Shown: piece after piece, positions 36,329 through 45,043 of the stretch
How the letters are laid out: each line of letters starts with the position of its first letter
How positions within the stretch are numbered: position 1 is the stretch's first letter
Assembly: GCF_007990265.1 (NCBI RefSeq)
Contig: NZ_BJWH01000002.1
Coordinates: forward strand, 124,001-188,000
Reading direction: 5' to 3'
Source of the DNA: Cellulomonas terrae
GTDB taxonomy: Bacteria > Actinomycetota > Actinomycetes > Actinomycetales > Cellulomonadaceae
DNA length: 64,000 bases
The notes under the pieces: model-generated
Databases searched by the model: none
Told to the model about the DNA's origin: nothing
The model's input: only the letters and a program-made list of their open reading frames with translations
Program-made: the position numbers and the translations under genes

Positions 36329-38292
36329 GCCGCACCGCCCTGCACCACGATGCTGTGCTCGACGCTCAGCACGACGTGCGTGTCGCCGAGGTCGACCCGG
36401 TCCTGCGGTGCCGAGATGGACCGGTCCAACGGGTTCGCCCGGAACAGGACCACGTCCTCGACGTAGTCGAGCCCCGGCACGCGGCCGAGGACCCCGTGCA
36501 CCTCGCCCGGCTGCACCGGCCGACCCAGCGGCCACCCGGTGCCGTCCGGACCGCCCGCCAACGGGTGGAAGTAGCGGTAGAGCGCCGCCAGCGCATCCCG
36601 CTCCACCTGGGCGGGATCCGCCTCCGGGCGAGCCCGCACCCGGGCGTCGACCCGGATCCCGACGTAGCTGGGTGGCTCGACGCTCAGGCGCACCCCGACC
36701 ACGCGCGTCGCGTCGAGCGCGGCCAGGACGCGCTCGCGGGCACCGTCGGGGAGCTGGAGGTCGCGCAGGGAGATGCGCCCGTCCTGCCCGGGCGCGCCGG
36801 GGATCGCGAGGATGCGGACCGCGCCGGCGTCCGGCCCGTCCGTGACGGGCACGCAGTGCACGCGGGCCAGCTCGGGAGCGGCCTCGTGCACGACGGCGAC
36901 GTAGTCCTCGACCGTGACCGCGCGGCCGCGACCCCGCAGCTCGAGCGGGCCGCGCGTGCGGGCGTTGTCGACGCTCTCCCCGTCCACGCCACCCGCGGCG
37001 GCGCGGCGGTTGTAGACGGCGGCGACGTAGGGGATGGACGAGCGCAGCACCGAGACCGTGCGCGCGGCGACGTTCCCCCGGGCGCCCCCGCCGGTGCGGT
37101 AGCCGCGCACCCGCAGGGCGGCGCCCCGCGCAGGGATCGCGCCGAACCGCCGCTCCGTCCCGTCCTCGAGCCGCACCGACGGGCCGAAGCGGACCTCCCC
37201 GGTGGTCGGGTCCACGGTGATGTGCCGGTCGGTCGGTGAGCTGGCCGCGAAGTCGTCGACGGCGGTCCACTCCTCCCACGTGGGCGGCCCGATGCCGTCC
37301 TCCGGCGGGACGCCGACCTCGACCACGAGCGGGTCCTCGCGGTCCAGGACGACCGGGGGATAGGCGAGGTGCAGGACCTGGCCCGCCGTGCCGTCGGACG
37401 TGCCGAGCTCCTCCTCGCGCACCTGCTCGGCGTTGGTCGCCTCGACGTCGCCGCCGATCGTCGCGGCCGTCACGGACACCAGCAGGGGCGACGAGCGGTA
37501 CTGCCGGGGGGCCTTGACGACCCGGCAACGGATCCAGGCCGCCTCGACGCCCGCGACCACCGACTCGTCGTGACCGTCGGGGACGTGCAGCTCGATCGCC
37601 CCCGAGACGTTCAGGCCCAGCGTGTCGTCGCGCTCGACCTCGCACGTCTCCCACCCCGACGGGGTCCAGGCCTCCCAGACCAGCGGCGGCCGGCGGGGGT
37701 CGATGCCGTAGCCGCCCAGCGAGCAGACGGCCTGGACGAGCAGCAGCGACGACCGGGCCGGCTGGTCCAGCCCCAGGTAGAGCGCGTCGTCCACGACGGG
37801 GGTCGCGCTGAACGCGGGGAACCCGTCGCCGAGCCCGAGCGCGCCGGTGCGGTCGGCGGTGTCGCCGTCGGCGGAGATGGTCAGCACGGTGCGCGACGCC
37901 GACGGCGGGATGTCGAGCCCGTGCAGCGTGGTGAACCCGAGGGACTCCTGCGAGATGGACCTGCGCGTGGAGACGGTCGTGCCGGCGGGGATGTGCACGA
38001 CGTCGTCGTGGTGCGACGACAGCCGGAACGAGATCTCGGTCCGGGCGGCGTGCGGGGGGAACAGCCGGACCCCGACGAGCTCGAGGAACTTCACGTACAG
38101 CCGGTCCGGGACCCGGTTCACGCGGTACAGCAGGATGTCCGTCATCCAGGCGAACGTCTCGATGAGGGTGATGCCGGGGTCGGAGACGTTGTGGTTGGTC
38201 CACTCCGGGCAGCGCAGCTGCAGGTTCCGCTTCGCCTCGTCGACGAGCTCCTGGAACGTGCGGTCGTCCAGGCGGGGCGTGGGCAGCGTCAT
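36325..38292 (-). CDS. CIS baseplate J / gp6-like wedge protein (Afp11 position)
   Basis: A 655-residue putative baseplate wedge protein. The N-terminus has the typical LDDRTFQELVDEAKRNLQLRCPEWTNHNVSDPGITLIETFAWMTDILLYRVNRVP pattern. The middle contains VDPTTGEVRFGPS and a GARGNVAA segment, and the C-terminal third (RGRAVTVEDYVAVVHEAAPELARVHCV... GEVHGVLGRVPGLDYVEDV) is characteristic of gpJ proteins. It forms the hexameric baseplate ring with the gp25-like and tail-I-like proteins encoded on either side, all with four-base overlaps. Confidence 0.92.
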   Translation of the reverse strand: MTLPTPRLDDRTFQELVDEAKRNLQLRCPEWTNHNVSDPGITLIETFAWMTDILLYRVNRVPDRLYVKFLELVGVRLFPPHAARTEISFRLSSHHDDVVHIPAGTTVSTRRSISQESLGFTTLHGLDIPPSASRTVLTISADGDTADRTGALGLGDGFPAFSATPVVDDALYLGLDQPARSSLLLVQAVCSLGGYGIDPRRPPLVWEAWTPSGWETCEVERDDTLGLNVSGAIELHVPDGHDESVVAGVEAAWIRCRVVKAPRQYRSSPLLVSVTAATIGGDVEATNAEQVREEELGTSDGTAGQVLHLAYPPVVLDREDPLVVEVGVPPEDGIGPPTWEEWTAVDDFAASSPTDRHITVDPTTGEVRFGPSVRLEDGTERRFGAIPARGAALRVRGYRTGGGARGNVAARTVSVLRSSIPYVAAVYNRRAAAGGVDGESVDNARTRGPLELRGRGRAVTVEDYVAVVHEAAPELARVHCVPVTDGPDAGAVRILAIPGAPGQDGRISLRDLQLPDGARERVLAALDATRVVGVRLSVEPPSYVGIRVDARVRARPEADPAQVERDALAALYRYFHPLAGGPDGTGWPLGRPVQPGEVHGVLGRVPGLDYVEDVVLFRANPLDRSISAPQDRVDLGDTHVVLSVEHSIVVQGGAA

Positions 38293-38708
38293 GCGCGCAC
38301 CTCGGACCGGTCGGCGGGGATCACGTAGAAGGGGAAGACGAGGTTGCGGCGGTCGTTGGTGGACCGCACGGTGTAGCCGATGTCGATCCAGAGCGTCGAC
38401 GGGTCGTCGGCGTCGGTGGTGATGTCGACCTGCTCGACGGTCACGCGCGGCTCCCAGCGGGCCAGCGCGCTCTGCACCTCCGCGGCGATGAGGCCGGCGG
38501 TCGTGGCGTCGCCCGACGCGAACACGAACTGGCGCAGCCGCGCGCCGAACTCCGGTCGCATGGGGCGTTCGCCGGGGTTGGTCGCGAGCACCAGGTACAT
38601 GGCCTGCTCGAGCTCGGTGGTGCCGCGCACCAGGGCGACCGCACCGGTCTGGTCGGTCGTCAGGGGCCAGTGCCAGCCGGCTCCGACGAAGCTGTTCGCG
38701 TCGCTCAT
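38289..38708 (-). CDS. CIS baseplate gp25/GPW family protein (Afp9 position)
   Basis: A 139-residue gp25-like protein. The diagnostic NPGERPMRPEFGARLRQFVFA segment and the C-terminal strand pair (STLWIDIGYTVRSTNDRRNLVFPFYV) are visible. In T4 and CIS this subunit links the baseplate to the first sheath ring and templates sheath assembly. ATG 38708 has a GAGG site. Confidence 0.93.
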   Translation of the reverse strand: MSDANSFVGAGWHWPLTTDQTGAVALVRGTTELEQAMYLVLATNPGERPMRPEFGARLRQFVFASGDATTAGLIAAEVQSALARWEPRVTVEQVDITTDADDPSTLWIDIGYTVRSTNDRRNLVFPFYVIPADRSEVRA

Positions 38709-38718
38709 CGGTCCTCCC

Positions 38719-39111
38719 TCACGACCCGACCAGGACGGTGGTCCCGGTGCCGACGACCGCGGCGGTCGGGGCGATGCAGGCCGTCACGGTGCAGCCCGTG
38801 TACGCCGCGGCCTTCCCGTCGAACTGCACGGTGCTGCTGCCGACGACGACCTTGGCCTCCTGCGTGGTGGGCACGAGCTTCGGGTCGCTCGGGTGCAGCC
38901 CGACGTGCGGCGGCACGTTGTACCCGCTGCTGTCCTTGACCGCGGCCGGCTTACCGCCGATGAGGACCGTCGTCGACAGCCCCATCGTCAGCGGGGCGGA
39001 GACCGGCAGCGGTGCGGGCGCGGGCATCGGCGCACCGACCGGCGACGGGACGAGGTGCCCGACGCACATGCCCATCACCTTGTCGCCCATGACGACTGCA
39101 GGAGATCCCAC
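38719..39111 (-). CDS. PAAR-like spike-tip protein (Afp10 position)
   Basis: A 130-residue Gly/Pro/Val-rich beta protein of the PAAR/DUF4280-like class: GSPAVVMGDKVMGMCVGH, repeated short strands, VLIGGKPAAVKDSSGYN and TVLVGS at the end. It would cap the VgrG trimer as the piercing tip. GTG 39111 is chosen because GAGGAGG lies 8 bases upstream. No toxin extension is fused to it. Confidence 0.82.
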   Translation of the reverse strand: MGSPAVVMGDKVMGMCVGHLVPSPVGAPMPAPAPLPVSAPLTMGLSTTVLIGGKPAAVKDSSGYNVPPHVGLHPSDPKLVPTTQEAKVVVGSSTVQFDGKAAAYTGCTVTACIAPTAAVVGTGTTVLVGS

Positions 39112-39129
39112 AGCAGCGCCCTCCTCGTC

Positions 39130-40848
39130 CTAGTTGAGCTTGATCGTCGAACCCTTGATGGTCACCGTGCTGCTGCTCTCGAGCGTCAGTCCCGAGGAGC
39201 CCTTGATCGTCGCGGAGCCCTGTGCCTCGACCTTGAGGTCGCCCTGCGTGGTCACCTCGGCGTTGCCCTTCGCGTCCACCTTCACGTCGCCCTCGGCGGT
39301 GATGGTGATCGACCCGTCCGACGTGGCCAGCACGACGCTCGCCTTGTCGTCGCCCGTGCGCAGCTCGAGGGTCTCCTCACCGGCCTTGTCGGACATGAGC
39401 AGCTCGTGCCCGCTGCGGCTGCGCCACACCCGGGTGGCGACGGCTCCGTCCGAGCCGACGGCGTCGTCCTTGGGTGGTGCGTCGACGCCGTTGTAGAGGC
39501 CGCCCAGCACGTACGGGCGGCGGCTGTCGCCGTGCTCGAAGCCGACCAGCACCTCGTCGTCCACCTCGGGCAGCAGCTGCAGCCCGCGGTCCGCGCCGGC
39601 GCCGAGCTGCAGGACCCGGACCCAGTCGGTCTCGTAGTCCTCGTCCAGCCAGGGGAACGTCACCTTGACCCGGCAGCGCTTCTCCGGGTCCGTCGCGTTG
39701 GTGACCAGCGCGACGACGAGCCCGCCCGGACCCGTCCGGCTCTGGCCGCCGCCGCGCACCAGCCCCAGCACGGAACGGTCGTGCGAGCCGCTGGCCGTGA
39801 AGTACGTGCGGTAGCTGCGGTCGTCCCACACGTGCTTCGCGCGGGTCAGCGTCACCTTGCCGTCGAACCGGCCGCCCGTCTGGCCCAGGCTCACCGCCGC
39901 ACCCGCGACGAGGTGCGGGTCGCCGTCCGCCACCCCCTCGGCGAACACGTTGGTGCTCCCCAGGTGCTCGGCGCGCGCCGCGGCGACGGCGTCGCACTCC
40001 GCCTGCTGGCCGAGCGGGAGGTCGACCGTCACGCCGCGGGGGCTGCCGAAGAGCTCCGCGACCGACGCGGGCGTGTCCCGCAGGCTCGCCGTGCCCGTCC
40101 GGGCGTCGGTGGTGGCGACGAGGGCCTGCTTGGTCGACGTGTCCCAGCCGCGGACCTCCACCTGGGACACCTGCTGCGCGGCGGTCACCCGGACGGTCAG
40201 GCGCTGCAGGTTCTTGCCGGGGACGAGCTGGAGCCGGTCGGCCGAGTCGTACGCGCCGGGCGCCGGGGCGTCCGTCGCCGGCGTCGGCGACCGGAAGTGC
40301 AGCGTCGAGCCGATCACGACGACGACGCAGCCGACCTCCCGGCCCCGCCGCTCGAGGAACTCGATGTGGGTCTCGTTGACCTGCGAGACGTGCTCGTGCA
40401 GCACCGCGGTCGTCGCGATGTCGCCCGCCGTCAGCCCGACGTCCCGGGCGATCTGCTTCGCGATGTCACCGTCGGTCATGTTCTGGAAGCTCGTCGTGTG
40501 CAGCCCGTTGTACAGGCCGTACGAGCGGTCGTACGCCGTGACGGTGGTGAAGCCGCCCCGGTCGTCGTACTCGAAGCCGATCGCGTACACCACACCGTCG
40601 AACAGCGTGTCACCCGAGTTCTCGCCGACGCGGCCCGCCGTGATGGTCAGCTCGGCGGCGAGGTCCAGGTCGCTGTCCGCGAGCAGCTCGCGCGTCGGGT
40701 CGTCGATCACCAGCCGGCACGAGTCGGGGCCGTCGGCGTCCGTGTCGACGACGGTCGTGCGCAGCGCGGCGACGATCCGCTCGGACAGCTCGGCCCCGGC
40801 GACCTTGACCACGGGCCGCGCGCCGACGCTCGTGGCGACCGGGCTCAT
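39130..40848 (-). CDS. VgrG-type spike protein (Afp8 position)
   Basis: A 572-residue spike. The gp27-like N-terminal part includes an Afp8/phage late control D region (TVTAYDRSYGLYNGLHTTSFQNMTDGDIAKQIARDVGL). An OB fold is signalled by KCRVKVTFPWLDEDYETDWVRVLQLGAGADRGLQLLPEVDDEVLVGFEHGD-type sequence, including the hallmark RPYVLGGLYNG. The C-terminal beta-prism repeats (EGDVKVDAKGNAEVTTQGDLKVEAQGSATIKGSSG) form the needle. No enzymatic extension is attached. It is coupled to the LysM hub gene by ATGA. Confidence 0.93.
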   Translation of the reverse strand: MSPVATSVGARPVVKVAGAELSERIVAALRTTVVDTDADGPDSCRLVIDDPTRELLADSDLDLAAELTITAGRVGENSGDTLFDGVVYAIGFEYDDRGGFTTVTAYDRSYGLYNGLHTTSFQNMTDGDIAKQIARDVGLTAGDIATTAVLHEHVSQVNETHIEFLERRGREVGCVVVVIGSTLHFRSPTPATDAPAPGAYDSADRLQLVPGKNLQRLTVRVTAAQQVSQVEVRGWDTSTKQALVATTDARTGTASLRDTPASVAELFGSPRGVTVDLPLGQQAECDAVAAARAEHLGSTNVFAEGVADGDPHLVAGAAVSLGQTGGRFDGKVTLTRAKHVWDDRSYRTYFTASGSHDRSVLGLVRGGGQSRTGPGGLVVALVTNATDPEKRCRVKVTFPWLDEDYETDWVRVLQLGAGADRGLQLLPEVDDEVLVGFEHGDSRRPYVLGGLYNGVDAPPKDDAVGSDGAVATRVWRSRSGHELLMSDKAGEETLELRTGDDKASVVLATSDGSITITAEGDVKVDAKGNAEVTTQGDLKVEAQGSATIKGSSGLTLESSSTVTIKGSTIKLN

Positions 40849-41525
40849 CGCACACCCGCCGCGAGCTCGGACACGTCGGGCAGGAGCAGCTCGCGGCCGG
40901 GCCGCAGCCGCGTCGGGTCGTCGATGCCGTTCAGCTCCGCGATGGCCCGCCACGCGCCCGCGTCACCGAACGTGGAGTGCGCGACCGAGTGCAGGCTCTC
41001 CTCGCGGCGCAGCACGTGCCTGCGGCGCGACGACTCCGAGCCCGACGTCGGGTTGGTGCCCTTGGGCTCCTCGGCGGCCGACTTCAGCGTCAGGTCGATC
41101 GTCGCGCGCAGCGGCAGCCCGTTGCGGTCGAACATCTCGCAGGTCACCTTGAGGTTCTCCAGGTAGCCGACGAGCGTCGTCTCCTTGTTGATCGACAGGA
41201 CCCCCCACGTGAAGATCAGCTTGGGCGGGCCGCTGCCCGGCTGCGTCACGTCGGCGACCGTCGTCCACGAGACCAGCTGGTCGATCTCGGGCTGGATCCC
41301 CGTCGTGCTGCCCTTGCCGACCTGGTCGAGGAACACCTGCAGCGTCATCGACGTCGGTCCCGCACCCGTGAACTGCACGGGCGGGTCGTTGGCCTGGTTC
41401 GGGCTGCGGTTGTACTGGACGGCGCGCGTGAAGCTGATGGTCGTCGGGTTGAAGTGGAAGACGAGCTTCTTGCTGGTGTCGTCCTTCTCGGCCAGGACCG
41501 CCAGCGCCCGCTCCGCGCCGGTCAC
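40845..41525 (-). CDS. CIS hub/baseplate protein with C-terminal LysM (Afp7 position)
   Basis: A 226-residue protein. The N-terminal gp53-like domain (KKLVFHFNPTTISFTRAVQYNRSPNQ ... GYLENLKVTCEMFDRNGLPLRATIDLTLK) is typical of CIS hub components. It is followed by a short linker and a LysM-type ending (VLRREESLHSVAHSTFGDAGAWRAIAELNGIDDPTRLRPGRELLLPD). In Afp this protein joins the inner tube to the spike. The GTG start overlaps the preceding tube gene's stop. Confidence 0.9.
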   Translation of the reverse strand: MTGAERALAVLAEKDDTSKKLVFHFNPTTISFTRAVQYNRSPNQANDPPVQFTGAGPTSMTLQVFLDQVGKGSTTGIQPEIDQLVSWTTVADVTQPGSGPPKLIFTWGVLSINKETTLVGYLENLKVTCEMFDRNGLPLRATIDLTLKSAAEEPKGTNPTSGSESSRRRHVLRREESLHSVAHSTFGDAGAWRAIAELNGIDDPTRLRPGRELLLPDVSELAAGVR

Positions 41526-41956
41526 GACTCCTGCCAACCGTCGTGGGCGAACTCGAAGACCTCGGTGGCCACCTTGCCGCCCTCGGCCGCGAAGCTCGGA
41601 CCCTTGTAGCTCACGGGCCACACGCCCTGGAACTCCCACGTGATCACGGTGACGCGGTTGTCGTTCATCGCCATGATCGCGGCGGTGTGCGCCTTGGTCG
41701 CCTGCCCCTTGGCGACCTCGCGGAACCACTCACCGAGCGCGCGCGTGCGCATCTCCACGGGTCGGGTCAGCTTGATCGTGCCGTAGGACAGGCGGCCGGG
41801 CAGGCGGTGCACGAAGCCGTTCTCGCCGCCCTCCGCGTACGTCTTGACCTCGTACTGCGCGCTCAGCCCGTCGATCGCGGTGAACGAGCCGATGTCGTGG
41901 CCGTCGATGGTCACGTCGAACCGCATGGTGTTGACGGGGTTGGTGTCGTTGGGCAT
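41522..41956 (-). CDS. Second CIS inner-tube protein (tube initiator, Afp5-like)
   Basis: A 144-residue T4 gp19-like tube protein: FDVTIDGHDIGSFTAIDGLSAQYEVKTYAEGGENGFVHRLPG, KLTRPVEMRTRALGEWFRE, and FEFAHDGWQ near the end. It differs from the main tube protein at 45044 and is placed beside the LysM hub gene, as expected for the tube initiator ring. ATG 41956 is chosen over GTG 41965 because a perfect AGGAGGT lies 7 bases upstream; that ribosome site overlaps the stop codon of the preceding Pro-rich gene. Confidence 0.9.
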   Translation of the reverse strand: MPNDTNPVNTMRFDVTIDGHDIGSFTAIDGLSAQYEVKTYAEGGENGFVHRLPGRLSYGTIKLTRPVEMRTRALGEWFREVAKGQATKAHTAAIMAMNDNRVTVITWEFQGVWPVSYKGPSFAAEGGKVATEVFEFAHDGWQES

Positions 41957-41969
41957 CGCGGTCACCTCC

Positions 41970-44486
41970 TCATGCGTCCGGCCAGGTGCCGCGACGCTCG
42001 CGCTCGAGCATCAGGTCGGTGCGCAGCTTCAGCTCCAGGCGTTCCCAGAGCTCGTCCGCCAGCGCACCCAGGTCCTGCGCCGGTGGGGCCGCCGGCCCTG
42101 CGGCGACGACCTCGGCAGGCTGCTGCTGCGGCTCGGGCGCCCGCTCCGCCACGGCCGTCCCGGCACGTGCGACCTGCGGGGACGGGCTCTGCCCTCCCGG
42201 CGCGGCGAACCGGACCTCCGTCGGGTCGACGCGACGGGCGATCCCCGCCGCGACGGCGACCGCGCCCGCGTCGAGCGGGTCGGCCGGGGTGTCTGCGGAC
42301 GGCGCGGGGACGGGCGAGCGGTGCAGGGTGTGGTCGGCGGCCACGCGTCCGGTCGACGCCGCGGGCGCGCCGACGGCCTCCGGGGCGGCGGGGGGCCAGC
42401 CCAGCCCGAGCGGGACGCGGGCGGCGGTGCGGACCGGAGCGCGCCGGACCTCCTCCGGCTGCGGTGCCGCGTCCGGGAGAACGCGTGCGACGGTCGCGCC
42501 AGGGACAGGTCGTGCGTCGGGTGCGGGGAGCCGGTGGGTGGTCGTCGGCCCCGGCGACGGGGCGGACGCGATCGTGGGCTGCTCCCGGCCGACGTCCGCG
42601 GCGACCGCGCGGGGCACGGCAGGCCCGGGCACGGTCGACGTCGCCGCCCGGGCGACGTCGGGCGTGCGCACCGGCGGGGCCACGGACAGGGTGCGTAGGG
42701 GGACGGGCGTCGTGGGGCGCTGCGCTGCCGGGGCGTCGGCGGGCCGGGGAACGGCCCGCGCGACCGGGGCGGTGCCGTCGGACGCGGTACGTGCGACGGG
42801 GGGCGTCGACGCGGCAGGGCGTCCGGACGGGGAGGCCGGGCTCGCGTCGCCCGGTGCCGCGCCGGCTCGCCCTGGTGCGGCCTGCCGCGCGACGGGCGCC
42901 GACGTCGGTCCTGCCGGGCGGTCCGGTCGCGGGGCCGTCGTGTCGGACGACCGAGGGACCTCGACCGCCGACGCTCCGGGCGCGGCGGCCAGCCGCCGGA
43001 CCCGGGTCACCGGTGGGGAGGCCGAGCGGTCTGCGATGATCGGCACGGGAGCTCGTGCCACCGAGCCCTCTGCCGTCGACCGACGCGACGACGGCGGACC
43101 GGGGACGGCGCTGCTCGGTGCGGCCGTCGTCGACCGCGCGACCGCGGCAGAGCCGGTGACCGACCGGACCGTGTGCTCCGCACCGCCGGCGGTGGACCGC
43201 GCGACCGGGGCGGGCCTCTCGGCCGACGAGACCGTGTGCGCGTCGGCGCCGGTGGTCGACCGTGCGACCGGTGCCGATCCCGCCGCGTGCCGGTGCCCGC
43301 CCGCCGCGGACCGGGCGTCCGGTGCCGTCCCCGCCGCGTGCTGGTGCCCGCGCGCCGCAGACCGGGCGACTGGTGCCGATCCCGCCACCGGCGGACCCGC
43401 GTGCTCGTCCCCACCGGCCGCCGGCCGGCCGGCCGGCGATCCGGGGGGCACAGGGTGCACGACGGCTCGGGTCACCTTCTCGGCGGGGGCGGGAGCGACC
43501 GGAGACGCCGCGGACCCGGGCGTCGGGTCGACGGCGCGGTGCACCGGCGGCTGCAGCCCGGCGCGGACGGGTCGCCCGGGGGCGCGGGACGCGGTCGGCG
43601 TCCGGAGGACCGGCTGGGCACCGGCCGGGGTCGGCGCTGCGGGTGGGGGCGGAACGGGCGTGGGGGTGCGCGCCACGAGCGGCGCGGGCGCCACGGTCGG
43701 CGCGTCGGGCGCTTCCGTGGCGCGGTGGATGTCAGCCGGCGACGCGGTGGACGGCACCGGGGGGTCCGCCGCTGTGCGAGCGACGGCCGCCACGGGGCTC
43801 GTCGGCGGTGGTCCGGCGGGAGGCGGTGCCGACGCGTGTGGCGCACGCCGGACCGGGACGGAGGACGAGCGGGCGACCGACGGCGTCGGGCCCGACGCGA
43901 GCGGTGCTGGGGGTGCCGGGGGTGCCGAGGTGCGCGGGGCGACCGACCGTGCCGCCTGCCGGGTCGGCGAGGGCGGCGACGACGGTGCTGCGGACGACCG
44001 CGCGGCAGGCCCGCTCGTCGAACGGGCCGGCGCGGTGCTGCCCTCGGACGGCGTGCGAGCCACGACCGGCAGGACCGGGGGCGCCACGAACAGGTCGGAC
44101 GAGGCGGCCGGCCCGTCCGTCGACCGCGCCACCACGGGCTCCTCCACCGCGGCGGCCGCCCGTCGACGGCGACCCACGAACCCGCGCCGGGGGGCGGGGG
44201 TGGGGTGCGGAGCTGCGACCGCGGGCACCGCGACGTGCGACACGAGCCCGTCGGCGTGCCCGCCCGGGTGCCGAGCAAGGGCGTGCTCGGGTGCCCGCAG
44301 CACCACGGGAGAGTCCTGCCGGGTCCCCAGCCCCCGGCTGAAGTCCGCGCTGCGCGCGACGGGCTGCAGCGAGAGCGCCCGGGGGACCAGCGGCGGCATC
44401 GCGTCCCAGCGCGGCAGCGGTGGTGCCGGCGGTGCGGGGGGAGCGGCGGGGGCGGCTGCCCGCGCGGCGAACGGCCAACGCCTCAC
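41970..44486 (-). CDS. Very long Pro/Ala-rich CIS-locus protein with VARS/VART repeats
   Basis: An 838-residue, apparently disordered protein inside the structural operon. Almost the whole chain is Pro, Ala, Arg, Ser and Thr with at least 15 copies of a V-A-R-[S/T/A] core, including 17-residue tandem units (43252-43392). Only the last 50 or so residues look folded: a helical LADELWERLELKLRTDLMLERERRG motif, a tail conserved in CIS-locus proteins as I recall. No membrane segment, no signal peptide. GTG 44486 overlaps the DUF6760 stop. Possible roles are tape-measure-like scaffold or cargo/tube-lumen factor; the sequence does not decide between them. Confidence 0.8.
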   Translation of the reverse strand: MRRWPFAARAAAPAAPPAPPAPPLPRWDAMPPLVPRALSLQPVARSADFSRGLGTRQDSPVVLRAPEHALARHPGGHADGLVSHVAVPAVAAPHPTPAPRRGFVGRRRRAAAAVEEPVVARSTDGPAASSDLFVAPPVLPVVARTPSEGSTAPARSTSGPAARSSAAPSSPPSPTRQAARSVAPRTSAPPAPPAPLASGPTPSVARSSSVPVRRAPHASAPPPAGPPPTSPVAAVARTAADPPVPSTASPADIHRATEAPDAPTVAPAPLVARTPTPVPPPPAAPTPAGAQPVLRTPTASRAPGRPVRAGLQPPVHRAVDPTPGSAASPVAPAPAEKVTRAVVHPVPPGSPAGRPAAGGDEHAGPPVAGSAPVARSAARGHQHAAGTAPDARSAAGGHRHAAGSAPVARSTTGADAHTVSSAERPAPVARSTAGGAEHTVRSVTGSAAVARSTTAAPSSAVPGPPSSRRSTAEGSVARAPVPIIADRSASPPVTRVRRLAAAPGASAVEVPRSSDTTAPRPDRPAGPTSAPVARQAAPGRAGAAPGDASPASPSGRPAASTPPVARTASDGTAPVARAVPRPADAPAAQRPTTPVPLRTLSVAPPVRTPDVARAATSTVPGPAVPRAVAADVGREQPTIASAPSPGPTTTHRLPAPDARPVPGATVARVLPDAAPQPEEVRRAPVRTAARVPLGLGWPPAAPEAVGAPAASTGRVAADHTLHRSPVPAPSADTPADPLDAGAVAVAAGIARRVDPTEVRFAAPGGQSPSPQVARAGTAVAERAPEPQQQPAEVVAAGPAAPPAQDLGALADELWERLELKLRTDLMLERERRGTWPDA
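43252..43392 (-). repeat. 51-bp tandem repeat in the Pro-rich CIS gene
   Basis: Successive 51-bp units start at 43252, 43303 and 43354 and encode 17-residue copies built on [S/T]AP[V/D]ARS followed by GHxHAAG. Two further, 63-bp-spaced degenerate copies lie to the left, from about 43126. Drift between copies indicates an old but expandable repeat. Confidence 0.7.
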
Positions 44487-44641
44487 TGCTCCTCCTCCAC
44501 CTCGTCGACGATCCGGTGCGCGTACGCCAGGAAGTGGGCCCGGTCGGGGTGCTCCAGGTCGAGGAGCGTGTCGAGGGGCCAGTGCAGGACGGCTGCCAGG
44601 TACGCGACCTCGTCCAGCAGGTCAGCGGTCGCGTACGTCAG
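44483..44641 (-). CDS. DUF6760-like CIS miniprotein with probable CTG start
   Basis: A 52-residue protein matching the small DUF6760-type proteins of phage-tail-like loci: LLDEVAYLAAVLHWPLDTLLDLEHPDR. In the conserved region the only codons available as starts are a CTG at 44641 that overlaps the stop of the upstream gene (CTGA), or a distant GTG at 44701 lying inside that gene without a ribosome site. The CTG start with a GGGGGA stretch just upstream is favoured. Function unknown; it probably belongs with the hub-chaperone-like protein encoded before it. Confidence 0.7.
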   Translation of the reverse strand: MTYATADLLDEVAYLAAVLHWPLDTLLDLEHPDRAHFLAYAHRIVDEVEEEQ

Positions 44642-45036
44642 GATTCCCCCGGCGGACCACCCGCCAGGTCGACGGCGAACTCCTCGTGGCAGGAGGGGCA
44701 CGTCACCGACGCGGTCGTGTGCCCCTCGGAGTTGATCCGGCGGTAGAGGTCCTGCAGGAACGCGAGGTCGGGCGTGAAGAGGTTCTCCACGACGGAGGGC
44801 GTGATCGACGTGACGTCTCCGAGGTGCGTGATCGTGCGCGCCAGCAGCAGCACCGTCAGGTACGCCTCGTTGTCGCGCACGCGCGGGTCGCGCAGCGGGA
44901 CGATCTCGTCGCGCGCCCGGGCCAGGCGCATCGCGCCCGACCGGTGCACCCGACCCTCGTCGTCCTCGTAGCCGATGGGCAGCTCGAAGCTGAACTCGGT
45001 CTGGAGGGCCGCGGGGGCCGGCGTCGTCGTGCTCAC
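44638..45036 (-). CDS. T4-type baseplate hub assembly chaperone-like protein
   Basis: A 132-residue protein with FELPIGYEDDEGRVHRSGAMRLARARDEIVPLRDPRV, a helical TVLLLARTITHLGDV core, FLQDLYRRINSEG and a C-terminal CPSCHEEF knuckle. This pattern is what I know from CIS-locus proteins assigned to the T4 baseplate hub assembly family. GTG 45036 lies 7 bases after the tube gene stop. It likely assists hub or tube assembly and is not expected in the mature particle. Confidence 0.7.
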   Translation of the reverse strand: MSTTTPAPAALQTEFSFELPIGYEDDEGRVHRSGAMRLARARDEIVPLRDPRVRDNEAYLTVLLLARTITHLGDVTSITPSVVENLFTPDLAFLQDLYRRINSEGHTTASVTCPSCHEEFAVDLAGGPPGES

Positions 45037-45043
45037 GCGAGCC

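Noticed and set aside
43000..44300. Possible CRISPR or other DNA repeat array
   Set aside because: Periodicity comes from codon-level repeats of the Pro/Ala-rich protein. Units are degenerate, in frame, and have no spacers.
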